In this document: positions 51,233 through 63,920 of the stretch, piece after piece
Layout: the number at the start of each line of letters is the position of its first letter
How positions within the stretch are numbered: position 1 is the first letter of the stretch
The notes under the pieces: generated by a model
What the model was told of the DNA's origin: nothing
What the model saw: the letters and a program-made list of their open reading frames with translations, nothing else
Databases searched by the model: none
Made by a program: the position numbers and the translations under genes
DNA from: Phaseolus vulgaris
Taxonomy: Eukaryota > Streptophyta > Magnoliopsida > Fabales > Fabaceae
NCBI RefSeq assembly: GCF_000499845.2
Contig: NC_023750.2
Span: 30,452,369-30,516,368, forward strand
DNA: 64,000 nucleotides
Reading direction: 5' to 3'

Positions 51233-52265
51233 TGATATGATTCCAATAACATGATATGGATATAGAATGAATGGGTAACTCTAAAACAGCAAGTAAACCC
51301 CAAGAACTACTCAAGAACAGTTCAGGAATCACAAGAACAGTGCCAAGAAAAGCAAGTTAACGCAACATACAAGGATCTACCGAATGAAATGAGCTAAACA
51401 ACAAAACCCATGGAAAGGAATTTGAAAACAACAAGATTATCACATGTAATTGGATACTGAAAAGGGACTAACCAAGAACAACAAGGAAACAACCAAACTG
51501 CACTGATTGAAGTCGAAATAAAGTGCAGAAAAGAAAGGGAAAACAACAAAGAACAGATTGCACCGAATGGAATAGGAAACACAAGCAAGAAACACAAAAA
51601 TGGAAGAAAATGGAAGATGAAAAGAGTGACTTATGTGGTTGTAGACCAAGGGAGGATCTTCACGCCACTTGGAGGGTGGTTTGCTCCAAGATGAGTGGTG
51701 GTGCCGCCACTTGAGAGTCCCAAGAGCTCACAAGATGAGACTAAAGAGAGAAGAAGAGTCAAGGCTCACAACTTTCTCTAAAATTCACTAGCATTTCATT
51801 ACTCTCAATTTTCAACTTGTTTTACAATGAGGCAAGGCTCTCCTTTTATAAAGTGGGAGATGACCAACCCTCTAGGTAAGGAAGGAAGGAAAGACTCCTT
51901 CTATTTCCTTCTATGAACAAGCCTAACTAGGCCAAAAGGTGACCTTCCTAGCCATTTCTAAGTAACTAGTGACTAAAAGTGCCTTTACATGCTTAGTTTC
52001 TTTTGTTTCCTTCTTTAGGCATCCCTAAGGCTATCCTATCTTATTGACAATTTTATACAAGAGATATTACAAAGAGAGATTTCATTTGGCAATCTCTTCC
52101 CAAAGATCTAGCCATGCTCCTAGTGATTCTTTGATTGGAGTGGGCTTTCTTGGGCTTGGTCTTTGGGCTTGGGCCTCATCTTCTGCAACGACTAATAAGA
52201 AGAACTTTAAATGCTTCGGCCCTTGTCCATTTCTTCTATTGATGACATCTATTTGATTCGCATCA
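51233..52265 (-). repeat. H 5' LTR (1033 bp)
   Basis: TGATATGATTCC…GATTCGCATCA in + reading. Contains a 13-bp sequence near 51585 absent from the other LTR. Followed by the TSD GTACT. Confidence 0.92.
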
Positions 52266-52270
52266 GTACT

Positions 52271-55200
52271 GCAAGTTGTTGATGATCACGTTGGCAGGCG
52301 CAGCATTGGAATTGTTCGTCAGTCTCCTTAACGGACACATCACCACCTTCGACCAATTTGCAACGTTGTTCAGAGAACAGTATCTTATCAACAGGGCTCC
52401 CCCTCGAATCTCTTATGCTGTCTTTGACATAAAGCAGTACCAGGGAGAGTCATTGAAAGAGTTCTTGAATAGGTTTGGAGTCCAGGTGGTAAGGTTGAAA
52501 CCCACAAATGAGGCCATGACGGTGCACGCCTTCACTAAGGGAATGCTACCAGTACGCTTCAGTGAATCGCTGCTTAGATACTATCCGAAGATGTTTTGCG
52601 AGATCAGGCGTCGGGCTATGGCGCACATCGCCGCGGAAAAGCGAGTTACAGAGAAACGTGGCTTCGTCGGTCCTATCCAACCTCGAACAGCAGGTCGACC
52701 TCAACCCATGAGGGTGCATGAGAGAAGAAAAGCCCGGGAAAGCAACAACCTTACAAGAAGCCCCGGACCAAAGAACACGCGCGAAGAGACCCGCTCTCCA
52801 AGCACAATTTTCGTGTAGATCTCAAGGAGCTGATCGTTATTCCCAATATCACGGCAAGACTAAAGGTGCCCACGAAGACCGACAAAAGGTTTGTGCACAA
52901 CAAAAACGCTTGGTGTGAGTTCCACCACGCATATGGCCACCCCATACGCAACTGCTTGTCACTAGGGCACCAGTTGGACGAGCTTGTGAAGAGCGGCTTC
53001 TTGAAGGACTATCTACTAGAGTCGCAGGAGGATAAGACGTTAGTGGTCGCGGGAATAGTTCAGGGGCACGAGGTGCCCATTTCTGGCGAGATTAACACCA
53101 TCTCTGGAGGATTTTCAAGAGGAGGATGCATCGCCTCCCAGCAGAAGAAGTACGCGCGAGAGGTGATAGCGACAGAGGTACAAGAGGCAGATCATACTCC
53201 CAACGTCGACCTCGTCTTCACCAAGGTCGACCGCCAGGACGTCATTCCGCATGGCAATGACCCGGTGGTGATTTCGGTAGTGACGGCAGGGAGGAGGGTG
53301 CATCGCGTCCTCGTGGACCAGGGAAGTTCGACCAATGTGATGTTCTGGTCGACCTTCAACAAGTTGCAGTTGTACCTAGACCAATTGAGGCCTTATACTG
53401 GTTGCTTGTATGGTTTCATTAGAGACCAGGTGGAAATGCGTGGACACATATTATTGAGGACGACCTTGACAGATGGCACAACTTCACGCACTGAAAACAT
53501 CAGGTACCTTGTTGTTAACGCTCCGTTAGCTTGTAATATAATTTTGGGCAGACTTGCTTTGAACAGGATTGGAACGGTGGCCTCTACAAGGCACATGAAG
53601 ATGAAGCTGCCTTCCCTCGAGGGTACGGTGATCACCATCAAGTCTGATTAGAAAGAGGCTAAGAAGTGCTACGAGAATACCCTCAAGACGAAGAGAGGAG
53701 TGTTCGTTGTCACCACTCAGCCTCCAAGGGAGGAAGGGGTCACCCGTGCAGAGAAACGCCCGGGAGAGATGGCTTGAACCTGCCGAAGACATGTTAGAGA
53801 GGGAGATCGGCGGGAAGATGTTCAAGCTTGGCAAATCCTTTGGCCAAGAGACACAGGATCAAATCGTCGAAGTCATAGCTCGACACCTAGATGCTTTCGC
53901 TTGGTCTGCCTCAGACATATCTGGAATAGATCTAGACTTCCTGTGTCATTGCCTCTCCAAGGATCCCCAGGTTCGACCTGTTCGCCAGAGAAGACGAAAG
54001 TTCAACGACGAAAGGCATCAGGTCATCAGAGAAGAGACAGAGAAACTGCTGAGGGATGGCCACATCACGGAGATGCAGTACCCTGAGTGGCTGGCGAACG
54101 TGGTACTAGTAAAGAAGGCTAGCGGAAAATAGAGGATGTGCACCGACTTCACAGACCTCAACAAGGCCTGTCTGAAAGACTCTTACTTGTTGCCCAGTAT
54201 TGACGCTTTGGTGGACAGTGTGTCTGGTTGTAGATTGCTCAGCTTCCTAGATGCCTTCTCTGGTTACAACCAAATCAGGATGCACCCAGGGACGAGTGCA
54301 AGATAGCGTTCATCACAAAGTTGTCTTGCTACTGCTACAAGGTGATGCCCTTCAGGCTCAGAATGTAGGGGCGATTTATTAAAGGCTGATGGACATAGTG
54401 CTAGTGTCCATGATAAGGTGGAACGTCCAAGCGTATGTGGATGACATGGTGGTCACCTCCCAGCAAAGGGAGCAACATGTAGCAGACCTAGAAGAGCTAT
54501 TCACCACAATAGCTAAATACCGGTTAAAGCTGAACCCGGAAAAGTGCGTGTTCGGGGTGGAAGCAGGCAAGTTTTTGGGGTTCCTACTCACTAAACGTGG
54601 GATATAGGAGAATCCTAATAAGTGTGTTGCGATCATAGCAAAGAGGAGCATTATCTCAGTGAAGGAGGTGCAACAATTGACAAGGCGCATGACCGCTCTG
54701 TCCAGATTTGTATCGGCGGGAGGAGAAAAGGGCATCCTTATTTCCAATGCCTGAAGAGGAATAGCAGAATCGTATGGACCAGGGAGTGCGAAGAGGCATT
54801 CCTAAAACTAAAGGAGTACTTGGCCAGTCCACCAGTGTTGTGCAAGCCACAGCTGGGTACTCCACTTCGCCTGTACTTCGCAGTAACAGAAAAGGCGATT
54901 AGTTCGGTCCTGGTACAAGACTAGGACCAGGTGCAAAAGCCAATTTACTACATGGGCCTGAGGTGAGATACTAGGCCATAGAGAAAGCAACCCTGGCAGT
55001 AGTGTTCTCAGCGCGAAGACTTCGCCATTACTTCTAGAGCTTCACCGTAATAGTAATGACAGACCTTCCAATCCGCAAGGTCTTACAGAAACCAGATTGT
55101 AGCAGGCAGGATGATGCGATGGTAGTAGAGCTATCAGAGTTCGATGAGCTGTATAAGCCCAGAGGCCTTATTAAAGGCCGGGTTTATGCTGACTTCGTGG

Positions 55201-56290
55201 TAGAGCTATCCTCGATAGCCACGCACCAAGAAGGACCAGGATTCAGATGGGTACTCTCTGTAGAAGGTTCCTCCAACCAACAGGGTAGTGGGGTTGGTGT
55301 CATCTTGGAAGGACCAAATGGGTTGCTAATTGAACAGGCCTTACGGTTCACTTTCAAGGCCAGTAACAACCAAGCGGAGTATGAGGCCTTGATCACTGGA
55401 ATGCTGCTAGCTAAGGAGATGGGTGCGGGAGGTTTGCTGGCGAAGAGTGATTCCTTGTTAGTCACAGGTTAGGTCACAGGAGAACACCAGGCTAAAGACC
55501 CTCATATGGTCGTATATCTGGAGTACGTCCAGATTCTGAGGGAGATGTTTGAGGTGTTCGAGTTGGTCCACGTGCCCCGAGAACAGAATGCCCGAGCCGA
55601 CTTGATAACAAAGCTTGCCAGTTCGGGAAAGTGGGGCAGATAGAGGACAGTCATCCAAGAGACTTTGAGGACACCTCAAATTGCCACAGATAATGCGGCA
55701 GAAGTCCAACAGATCAGCACTTCGAAAGGGGTAAAAAGGAGTCATCGGTCATTGACCCAGGAGACGATAAAAATGCCCAAAATGAGCGTATACCCAATTG
55801 TTGGGGAAAGGTCGTTGCAAGTTTGCCTAGTTGAAGGAGGAGAAACTTGGATGACACCCTACCAATGCTATTTGGCTGATGGGGTACTCCCGCAAGAGCC
55901 TACAGAGGCTAGAAAAATCATGAAAAAATCAAGCAAGTACACCTTGATCGATGGAAAGTTGTTCAGGCATGGGTTCACTCACCCTATTCTGGTGTGTGCA
56001 ATGCACGCGTATCATGGCAGAACTTCATGAAGGGATATGCGGAAGCCACATCGGCGGTCGATCTCTCTCATCAAAGGCCATTCGTGCAGGATATTATTGG
56101 CCAACCATGAAGGGAGATTGCACGGGGTATGCACAACGGTGCAAGCAGTGCCAGCAACACGCTGACTCGCACAAAGCGCCTCCAGAAGAGCTTAGGTCGA
56201 TCTATAGCCCATGGCCGTTTCATACTTGGGGGATCGACATTTTGGGGCCTTTCCTTTAGCAGTACGACAGATGAAGTACCTCATGGTTGT
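52271..56290 (+). pseudogene. gag-pol: T3 gag-pol, degenerate, cut by T4
   Basis: Follows T2 gag-pol domain by domain: gag core (FREQYLINRAPPRISYAVFDIKQY), zinc-like WCEFHHAYGHPIRNC near 52910, protease VLVDQGSSTNVMFW near 53310, RT with YVDD near 54434, RNase H (FAVTEKAISSVL), second RNase H (VEGSSNQQGSGVG, where the first acidic residue is Glu rather than Asp), integrase zinc region and GIDILGPF near 56235. At least six frame changes, plus stops at 52816, 53649, 54130, 54607, 54922, 54972, 55470 and 55641. Several are TAG where T2 or T5 has CAG. The frame is lost inside integrase where T4 is inserted. Not functional. Confidence 0.88.
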
Positions 56291-57275
56291 TGTACTGGCC
56301 AGGTCATCGGGTATGATGACGTGGCATTAAGCGATCATGTGGAGCGTGCTTAGCGGGACACGTGGTCGAGAGAAAGGTGTGTAGTCGAGAAAGATGACAT
56401 AATCGCCAGTCATTGAAGCGGCGTTCTCCAGTGCGCATAGTCGGTGGTCGCCAGAGTTGTATAACATCGTCGCAAGAGTCACATCGTTGGATTTCCCAGT
56501 AAACTTAGCTGAAATTGTTGGAGGTTCAGGCGAGTAAGTTCAGGCGCGTAAGTTCAGTAAAGATGTTTGTTACGTCAGCATAAAGCATGGAGGTTAAGAG
56601 ACAAGGTGACCATGTCTCAGCACGAGCAGTGAGTTGGAGGAAACAGCTTGCTCATCGATGACGGGATTCCCAGAGTGAACATTCGTCGATGGCGAGGTTT
56701 CCTTAGCTAGAACATGCATGCCGTGACAGTGAGAAAGGTGGCACCTGCGACAAGCGATATCACAGGGATGATGTACTTTGTTGCATCCGATACTCGCTTT
56801 ATCGGGTGGCGTTCCAGAGTGTGTTACGTGCTAGGTTACACCTTGAATAGGAGACTTAGACGCGTAACGGGATACAAGGAAATGACGCTTAAGTTACTTC
56901 AGCCCAGATGGTGACACGTGTAGAGTTTGATGCGAGCCACGTGTCCAAAGGTGTAACCGTCTGGAGAGAGACAATGCCGAAGTATAAGAGGTAAACTTAA
57001 CAGAATTTGAGGGAGGTACGTTCATTACGACTCATTTTTCTTGTTGAGAACACTTGAGCACGGTTCTACAGCATCTAGTTTCCTCTCAATTTTTGGGTGT
57101 TCCTGTCGCTGACTTGAGCGTCGGAGCGCCACCGGCCGTAGCGGCGCTATATTGTGTTTTCAGGTTCTTAGAGAGACAATCTGTAGCGTGGACTTGAAGC
57201 GCACGTGGTGTTAAAGCTGGTGAGGAAAGATCGTGACGAGGCATCGTTCTTGCGCTTGGTCAACCGGCAGGATCA
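56291..57275 (+). repeat. T4 5' LTR (985 bp)
   Basis: Begins TGTACTGGCC and ends CCGGCAGGATCA. TATAAG at 56983; conserved Tat LTR block at 57109-57164. Related to T1/T2 LTRs at both ends but diverged in the middle. Confidence 0.85.
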
Positions 57276-57448
57276 TCAGGCGCCCACCGTCGGGCCGTGT
57301 AAAAGGTGATTCCCAACCACAGTTCGAGTTTGTTGAAGTTTCGGGAATATCTATTCGATTGCTTGCTGTCGTAATCGGTTTTCTGGAGTTTCACCGTTTG
57401 CTTCGGGTTTTAATCAGTAAATTGGAGTTTCTTTGAGTTGTTGGAGTT
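57276..57448 (+). other. T4 PBS and leader fragment
   Basis: TCAGGCGCCCACCGTCGGG directly after the LTR is the PBS. The following T-rich leader resembles T2 11756-11900. Ends at the T5 insertion (flank GAGTT). Confidence 0.7.
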
Positions 57449-58505
57449 TGTACCGTCCCGTCCCCGGGCGTTGACCAAAGGTCAGAATCAACGCATGGTG
57501 GGACCCCTCAAGGGACCCAAGGAAGAGAAGTCAACAGGTTGACCGCTCGAGTCATCGCCTCGCTGAGGCGTTGCCTAGGAGAGGCATCGCCCGAGAGAGA
57601 CATCGCCGAGTAAAGACATCGCCAGAGAGGCTTCGAGCCTCGACCATACAAAACAGTAGTAAGGAGAAGAGAAAGGTGGCTTCAAGGCCATAAGTCTAGC
57701 ACCAGAAGGGGGTATCCTGACTTGTGAGGTATCCACGCCACTGCTGGGAGACCCTGGTACAGATACGACCTATAAGAGGGCCATGACCAGGGGAGAACCA
57801 CGTGCAGGGTATGAGAGCAAGGTAGATACACCCCCAGGGTGAGTGACTAGTGACTGGGAAGCATGGGTTGGCACCCAGAAAGTCATCCCACGTGCCAAAG
57901 AGTACTTCGAAGGAAAGCTCACACAATAGAATAACCCTAAGTTGAGTTGCGGCGCTGTGGGACCCTCTGCACAGAATAAATGGTCAAGTCAGAAGGCCAC
58001 GTGGCAATGCACACGTGCCCATTAAAGGTTTCAGTGAAAGTTTGCTAAGGTACGCGCTAATTTAAGATTACGTATCAAATGTTTCAGGGAACATTTTTAT
58101 ATGCTTTCAATGCGCTTTAGCGCGCTTTAAATGCTGGATGTGTATAAAAAGGAACCTTGGGACATTTGAAAGGGGATCCGAGTCTTAACCTAATACATAC
58201 AGATACACAGAGAAAACCTTGGTTGTCTTCGCGGTGCATTCACAGTAAGCACAAGGCAGTTAGGGCAACACCGTTCTAGTTACACAGTTACTCAGTCATT
58301 CATTACAGTTTCTTCGACCACCTCCCAAGGGTGTGTCACCTTTGATGTTTCTCGTTAGCTGACTTGATCGTCGGAGTGCAAACAGCCGCGAGGGCGCCCC
58401 TTTTTTCACTTCTTTTCAGGTATCACAAACGGAGCATAACGAAGGTGCCCTAGCTCGCAAGGACAAGCCACGCACAAAGACGACCCTGGTCAACCAGCGA
58501 GAACA
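57449..58505 (+). repeat. T5 5' LTR (1057 bp)
   Basis: Begins TGTACCGTCCCG and ends GCGAGAACA. TATAAAAAGG at 58143; conserved Tat LTR block at 58360-58420. Confidence 0.87.
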
Positions 58506-58610
58506 TTTGGCGCCCAGCGTGGGGCCGATATAAAACATCAGTCCCACCACCAGAGTTTTTCAGTTCCAGTTCTCAAAACCAAGATAAGTTGAGAGGGTTT
58601 CCAGAAAGCC
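58506..58610 (+). other. T5 PBS and leader
   Basis: TTTGGCGCCCAGCGTGGGG, the T3-type PBS with one change, then about 85 bp to the gag ATG. Confidence 0.72.
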
Positions 58611-61600
58611 ATGACCACGAGACCTGCACGCGCTAGGAGTGAAGAGATGACCATGCAAAAACTCATGGGCATGATGCAAGGGCTGCAGGAAGCAATGACA
58701 GCATCGAAAGCGGAGCAAGAGCGCATGCAAGCGGATCTTGCAGCTTCTCAGGCGAGAAACGATGAGCTCCACCGTGCCAATGAGGAGTTACGCCGTGGAT
58801 GGCGCGATGTAGACGAGCCTGAGACTGCCTCCCCACCTAGAGAATTCACAACACCATTCTCACAGGCAATCTTAGAGACAACAATCCTGAGGCGCACCTC
58901 ACTGCGTTCCACACACAGATGATGCTGGTTGGCGGTTCTGATGCTGTGAGATGCAAGATCTTTATGAGCACTTTGACTGGGATGGCCATGGATTGGTTCA
59001 TCAGCCTCCCAGAGGGTCACATTACGTCTTTCGCGCAACTCTCACGACTATTCAGAGAGCAATATTTAGGAAACTCTGAAGGAGTACATAAGCCGCTTCG
59101 GGGCACAGGTTGTGAAGGTGGGTACCACAGACGAGCCCATGATCGTGTACGCATTTAGAAAGGGGGTGTGTCCTAGATCTTTTAGCAAATCGCTCAACCG
59201 CAGCCGCCCCAAAACTTTTGCTGAAGTGAGGCGTCGGGTGGTAGAGCACATTGCCTCGGAGGGCGAGGCATACGAGAAGTGCACGACTGCTGCACCTGCG
59301 CGACCAAGGGTGCAGATACGCACACAACCCGCTAGGGTCCACGAAGCTGCCACAGAGAAAAGGAACCTAGACAAGAAGCGCACTTACGAGACAAGGAGGG
59401 CCCAGCCAAGGGGGCGAGCCGAAGAAAGGAGAGAAGGAAATAGACCACTAAGGCACAACTTTGTGGTGGAACTCAAAGACCTCATCGTTGTGCCCAACAT
59501 AACTGACAAGTTGAGGCCACCAGTGAAGTCTGACAAAATTCAGGGGCCTCACAAGGAATCATGGTGCGAATTCCACGAGGCGTTTGGGCACCATATTAAC
59601 AACTGCTTGGCGCTGGGCTATCAATTAGATGAGCTTGTGAAGAATGGTTTCTTGAAAGATTATCTCGCTGGGTCCACCACGACCGCAGTCCCGGCGACGC
59701 TAGAGGAAGGTCAAGCGCATGAAGTCCCAACTCACGGAGAAGTGCACACCATCTCTGGCGGCTTTTCTGGAGGAGGGCCCACTGCCTCTCAACGGAAGAA
59801 ATATGTGACGTCAGTGAGTTCGGTTGCAGAGGAATTTCCAGACGACCCATGGGAGTCAGATCTCGTTTTCACAAGGGCTGACCTGCGGGATGTGGTCCCG
59901 CACGACAATGACCCAGTGGTCATTTCAGTAGTCACGGCAGGAAGGAAGGTGCATAGGGTCCTCGTCGACTAGGCCAGTTCCGCAGACGTCATGTTTTGGT
60001 CAACTTTCAACAAGCTACAGTTGTCCCCCGATCTTTTGAGACCCTATACTGGATGCTTGTATGGATTTGCTGATAATCCAGTAGAGGTACGAGGCTACTT
60101 GGAGTTGAGGACAACGTTCACTGATGGAGCAGCATCACGCACCGAGAACATCCGGTACTTGGTGGTCAACGCCAACTCAGCCTACAACATTTTGTTAGGC
60201 AGACCTGCCTTGAACAGATTGAGGGCGGTGTCCTCCACGCGCCACATGAAGATGAAGCTACCAGATCTTAGTGGTAAGGTAATTGTGATCAAGTCAGATC
60301 AAGAAGAGGCCCGTAAGTGTTATGAAAATAGCCTAAAGATAAAAAGAGGCGTGGTCATGGTGATTGAGCGACCATTCGTTTCAAATTCGCAAATGGAGTT
60401 AGAACCGTTGGAAGAGGCGACGCCCGTGAAGCCCACGCCGGTCGAAGCCACCTCAGGGGCGACGCCTATAGAAGAGGCACATACAGAATGAAGAAACGGC
60501 GATGCCTCGCCGATGGAAGGAGTACACGGAGAGGCCTCGCCCGCAGAAGGCGATGCCCGATGCATCCGTTGGGGCGACGCCCATGGAAGAGGACTCCACG
60601 AAATAGTCTCTTGCAGAGAATGTACAGAATGAGCGACCCCGACCAGGAGATAACATAGTAGAAAGACAAATAGGGGGTAAGGTGTTCAAATTAGGACGCT
60701 TGCTGAGCCAAGGAGAACAAGAAGAGGTAGCTGCAGTAATCTCACGCCACCTAGATGCTTTCGTGTGGACTGCGGCGGATATGCCAGGTATTGACCCAGA
60801 TTTTTTGTGCCACCATCTCACCATGGACGCAAAGGTTCGCCCTGTGAGACAAAGAAGGAGGAAGTTCAACTCAGAGCGATGCCTCATTGTGAAGGAGGAA
60901 ACACAGAAGCTGCTCAGCGCCGGACACATCAGGGAGATACAATACCCTGAGTGGTTAGCCAACGTAGTTCTAGTAAAGAAGGCGAATGGGAAGTGGAGGA
61001 TGTGCGTTGACTTAACAAATCTGAACAAGGCATGCCCCAAGGACTCGTACCCATTACCCAACATCGATGCATTAGTGGATAGCGCCTCGGGTTGCAAGAT
61101 GCTAAGTTTCTAGGATGCATTCTCAGGTTACAATCAGATCAAGATGCATCCTAGAGACGAGAGCAAAACGACGTTCATGACGGAAACATGCAGTTACTGT
61201 TATAAGGTGATGCCGTTTGGTTTCAAGAATGCAGGCGCCACCTATCAGAGGCTGATGGATAAGGTCCTTGCACCCATGCTGGGAAGGAACGTGCACGCTT
61301 ACGTAGATGACATGGTGGTAACTTCCCGCGAGAGAGGGCAGCATGCAGCTGATCTGGAAGAGTTGTTTGCTACCATATCGAAGTATCACCTCAAGTTAAA
61401 CCCAGAGAAGTGCGTTTTTGGCGTAGAGGCGGGAAAGTTCTTAGGTTTCATGCTCACAGAGAGGGGGATAGAAGCAAATCCTGAAAAGTTTGCAGCCATC
61501 ATCGCCATGATGAGCCCAACCTCAGTGAAAGAAGTTCAACAACTAACGGGGCGAATGGCAGCATTATCGAGATTCGTATCAGCCGAACGAGAGAAGGGCC

Positions 61601-63920
61601 ACCCTTACTTCCAGTGCCTCAAAAGGAATAACCGCTTCGCATGGACAGATGAGTGTGAAGCAGCGTTTCTCAAGTTGAACGAGTACTTGGCGACGCCACC
61701 TGTGCTTTGCAAGCCACAAGTAGGCGTCCCCCTCCGCTTGTACTTTGCGGTGACTGAGTGGGCCATCAGTTCTGTACTTGTTTAGGAGCAAGACCAGGTG
61801 CAGAAGCCCATCTACTTCGTGAGCAAGGCCTTACAAGGCCCAAAATTGAGGTACCAGTCACTAGAGAAAGCGACGCTAGCGGTAGTATTCTCAGCACGAA
61901 GGCTCCGCCACTATTTCCACAGCTTCACAGTGGTGGTGATGACAAACCTCCCGGGGCGGTAGAGTTGTCAGAGTTCGATATCCAATATGAACCCAGGGGG
62001 TCCATCAAAGGGCAAGTTTATGCTGACTTCGTGGCAGAACTTTCACCAGGAGGAGACCCTCAAGAAGTGGAATTAGGGGCACAGTGGATGCTCTCAGTGG
62101 ATGGATCTTCCAACCAGCAAGGGAGTGGTGCTGGAATAATCTTGGAAGGGCCTAATGGAGTGTTGATCGAGTAGGCTTTACGCTTCGCCTTCAAGGCAAG
62201 CAACAACCAGGCGGAGTACGAGGCGTTGATTGTTGGGATGCTTTTGGCTAAAGAAATGGGTGCCCAGAGCCTCTTGGCAAAAAGTGACTCACAATTGGTC
62301 ACAGGGCAAGTAACGGGGGAGTATCAGGCAAAGGATCCACAAATGGCCGCATACTTGAGGTACGTCGAGGTGTTGAAGAGAGCCTTCGCTGTGTTTGAGC
62401 TGGTGCATGTCCCCAGGGAGCAAAATGCCAGAGCTGACCTGCTTTCCAAGCTGGCCAGCTCAGGCAAGGGGGGAAGGCAGAGGACCGTAATACAGGAGAC
62501 CCTCAAGACGCTACGAAAGTTCGTTGCAGACAACAGGGTGGACGTCCTTCATGTTAGTACAACAAGAGGAAAACCAAGGAGTCGTCGCTCTTTGAGTCAA
62601 GATACGGCGAGGGCACCTTGCATCAGTACTTACACAGCCTCGCCAGATGAAGGAAGGGGTGTACAGGTATGCACTTTGGAGAAAGGCGACACTTGGATGA
62701 CCCCTTACAGGCGATACCTAGCGGATGGAATCGTCCCAGCAGAACCAGAGGAGGGCAAGAAGATTAAGAGGAGCGCCGCCAGGTACACCTTAGTGGATGA
62801 GATATTGTTCAGGCATGGGTTTATGCACCCTATCTTGACGTGCGTAAGCGGCGACGAGTGTACCAAGATAATGGCCGAACTTCACGAAGGTATTTGTGGG
62901 AGCCACGTGGGAGGAAGATCCTTGGCGTCCAAGGTGATACGTGCAGGGTTCTTCTGGCCAACAGTAAGAGAGGATTGCGTACGATACGCCCAGCATTGCA
63001 AGCAGTGCCAGAGGCACGCTGATTGGCACAAGGCGCCGCCAGAGGAGCTAAGATCCATATACAGCCCGTGGCCTTTCCATACTTGGGGAATTGATATCTT
63101 AGGTCCATTCCCATTGGCGATAGGGCAGATGAAGTATTTGATCGTTGCAATCGAGTACTTCACCAAGTGGATAGAAGTCGAACCAGTGGCACAAATCACC
63201 GCCCACAAGATACAACACTTTGTTTGGAAGAACATTGTGTGTCGTTTCGGAGTACCAAGGCATCTCATTTCAGACAATGGCACCCAGTTCGCAAGCCAAC
63301 AGTTGGGGAAGCTATGTACAGAAGTAGGAACCAAGCAGGTGTTTGCATCAGTCGAACACCCCCAGACAAACGGGGAGGTCGAGTCAGCAAACAGAGTTTT
63401 GTTGAGGGGTTTGAAACGCAGACTAGAGAAGGCTAAAGGGGCGTGGGCAGATGAAGTACCAAGGATCGTATGGGCTTACCACACCACGCCTCAATCCTCC
63501 GGCATGGAGATGCCCTTCAGCTTAGTGTATGGATAGGACGCTATGATCCCAGTAGAGATCCACGAAGGCTCGCCCCGTTTCCTGGGTTTCGTGGCGGAAG
63601 AATCCAACGAAGAAAGGAGGGTGAACCTGGACCTGATAGACGAGGCTAGGGAAGAAGCGAAAATTAAGGCCGAGGCCGTGAAGAGAAGAGTGGAGCGTCA
63701 GTACAGCTCCAAAGTGAAGTTGCGACAATTCCAGATTGGTGATCTGGTCATGAGGAAGGCTCACCCCCTACGAATTATAAAACAAGTTGTCTCCCAAGTG
63801 GATGGACCGTTCAGAATAACCAAAGCCAAAGGGAATGGTTCGTATAAGCTGGAGACTTTAGAAGGGAGCCCCATCCCACGTAGCTGGAATGCGGCAAATT
63901 TAAAGTTTTATTTCAGTTGA
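58611..63920 (+). pseudogene. gag-pol: T5 gag-pol, degenerate but nearly full length
   Basis: ATG 58611 (MTTRPARARSEEM). gag has a roughly 50-bp deletion near 58880 and a frameshift near 59080. Then come the zinc-like WCEFHEAFGHHINNC (about 59560), protease VLVD, RT (YVDD near 61305), RNase H, second RNase H (VDGSSNQQGSGAG, about 62098), integrase with GIDILGPF, SDNGTQF and the Glu of VESANR, and the C-terminal GDLVMRKA and SWNAANLKFY. In-frame stops: TAG 59970, TGA near 60489, TAG near 60604, 61111, 61783, 62172 and 63534. Another deletion near 61950 removes the end of the first RNase H. The integrase ORF 62226-63536 is the best-preserved part (436 codons). Not functional as it stands. Confidence 0.88.

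Larger units (their letters stand above)
37379..52265 (-). mobile_element. H: non-autonomous CRM-like element, split by G2
   Basis: Reverse orientation. 3' LTR 37379-38013 plus 47215-47607; PPT 47608-47620; gag-protease ORF 49994-47424; leader; PBS 51219-51230; 5' LTR 51233-52265. TSD GTACT at 37374-37378 and 52266-52270. It has no RT, RNase H or integrase. LTRs are about 97% identical by eye with one 13-bp indel. Confidence 0.92.
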
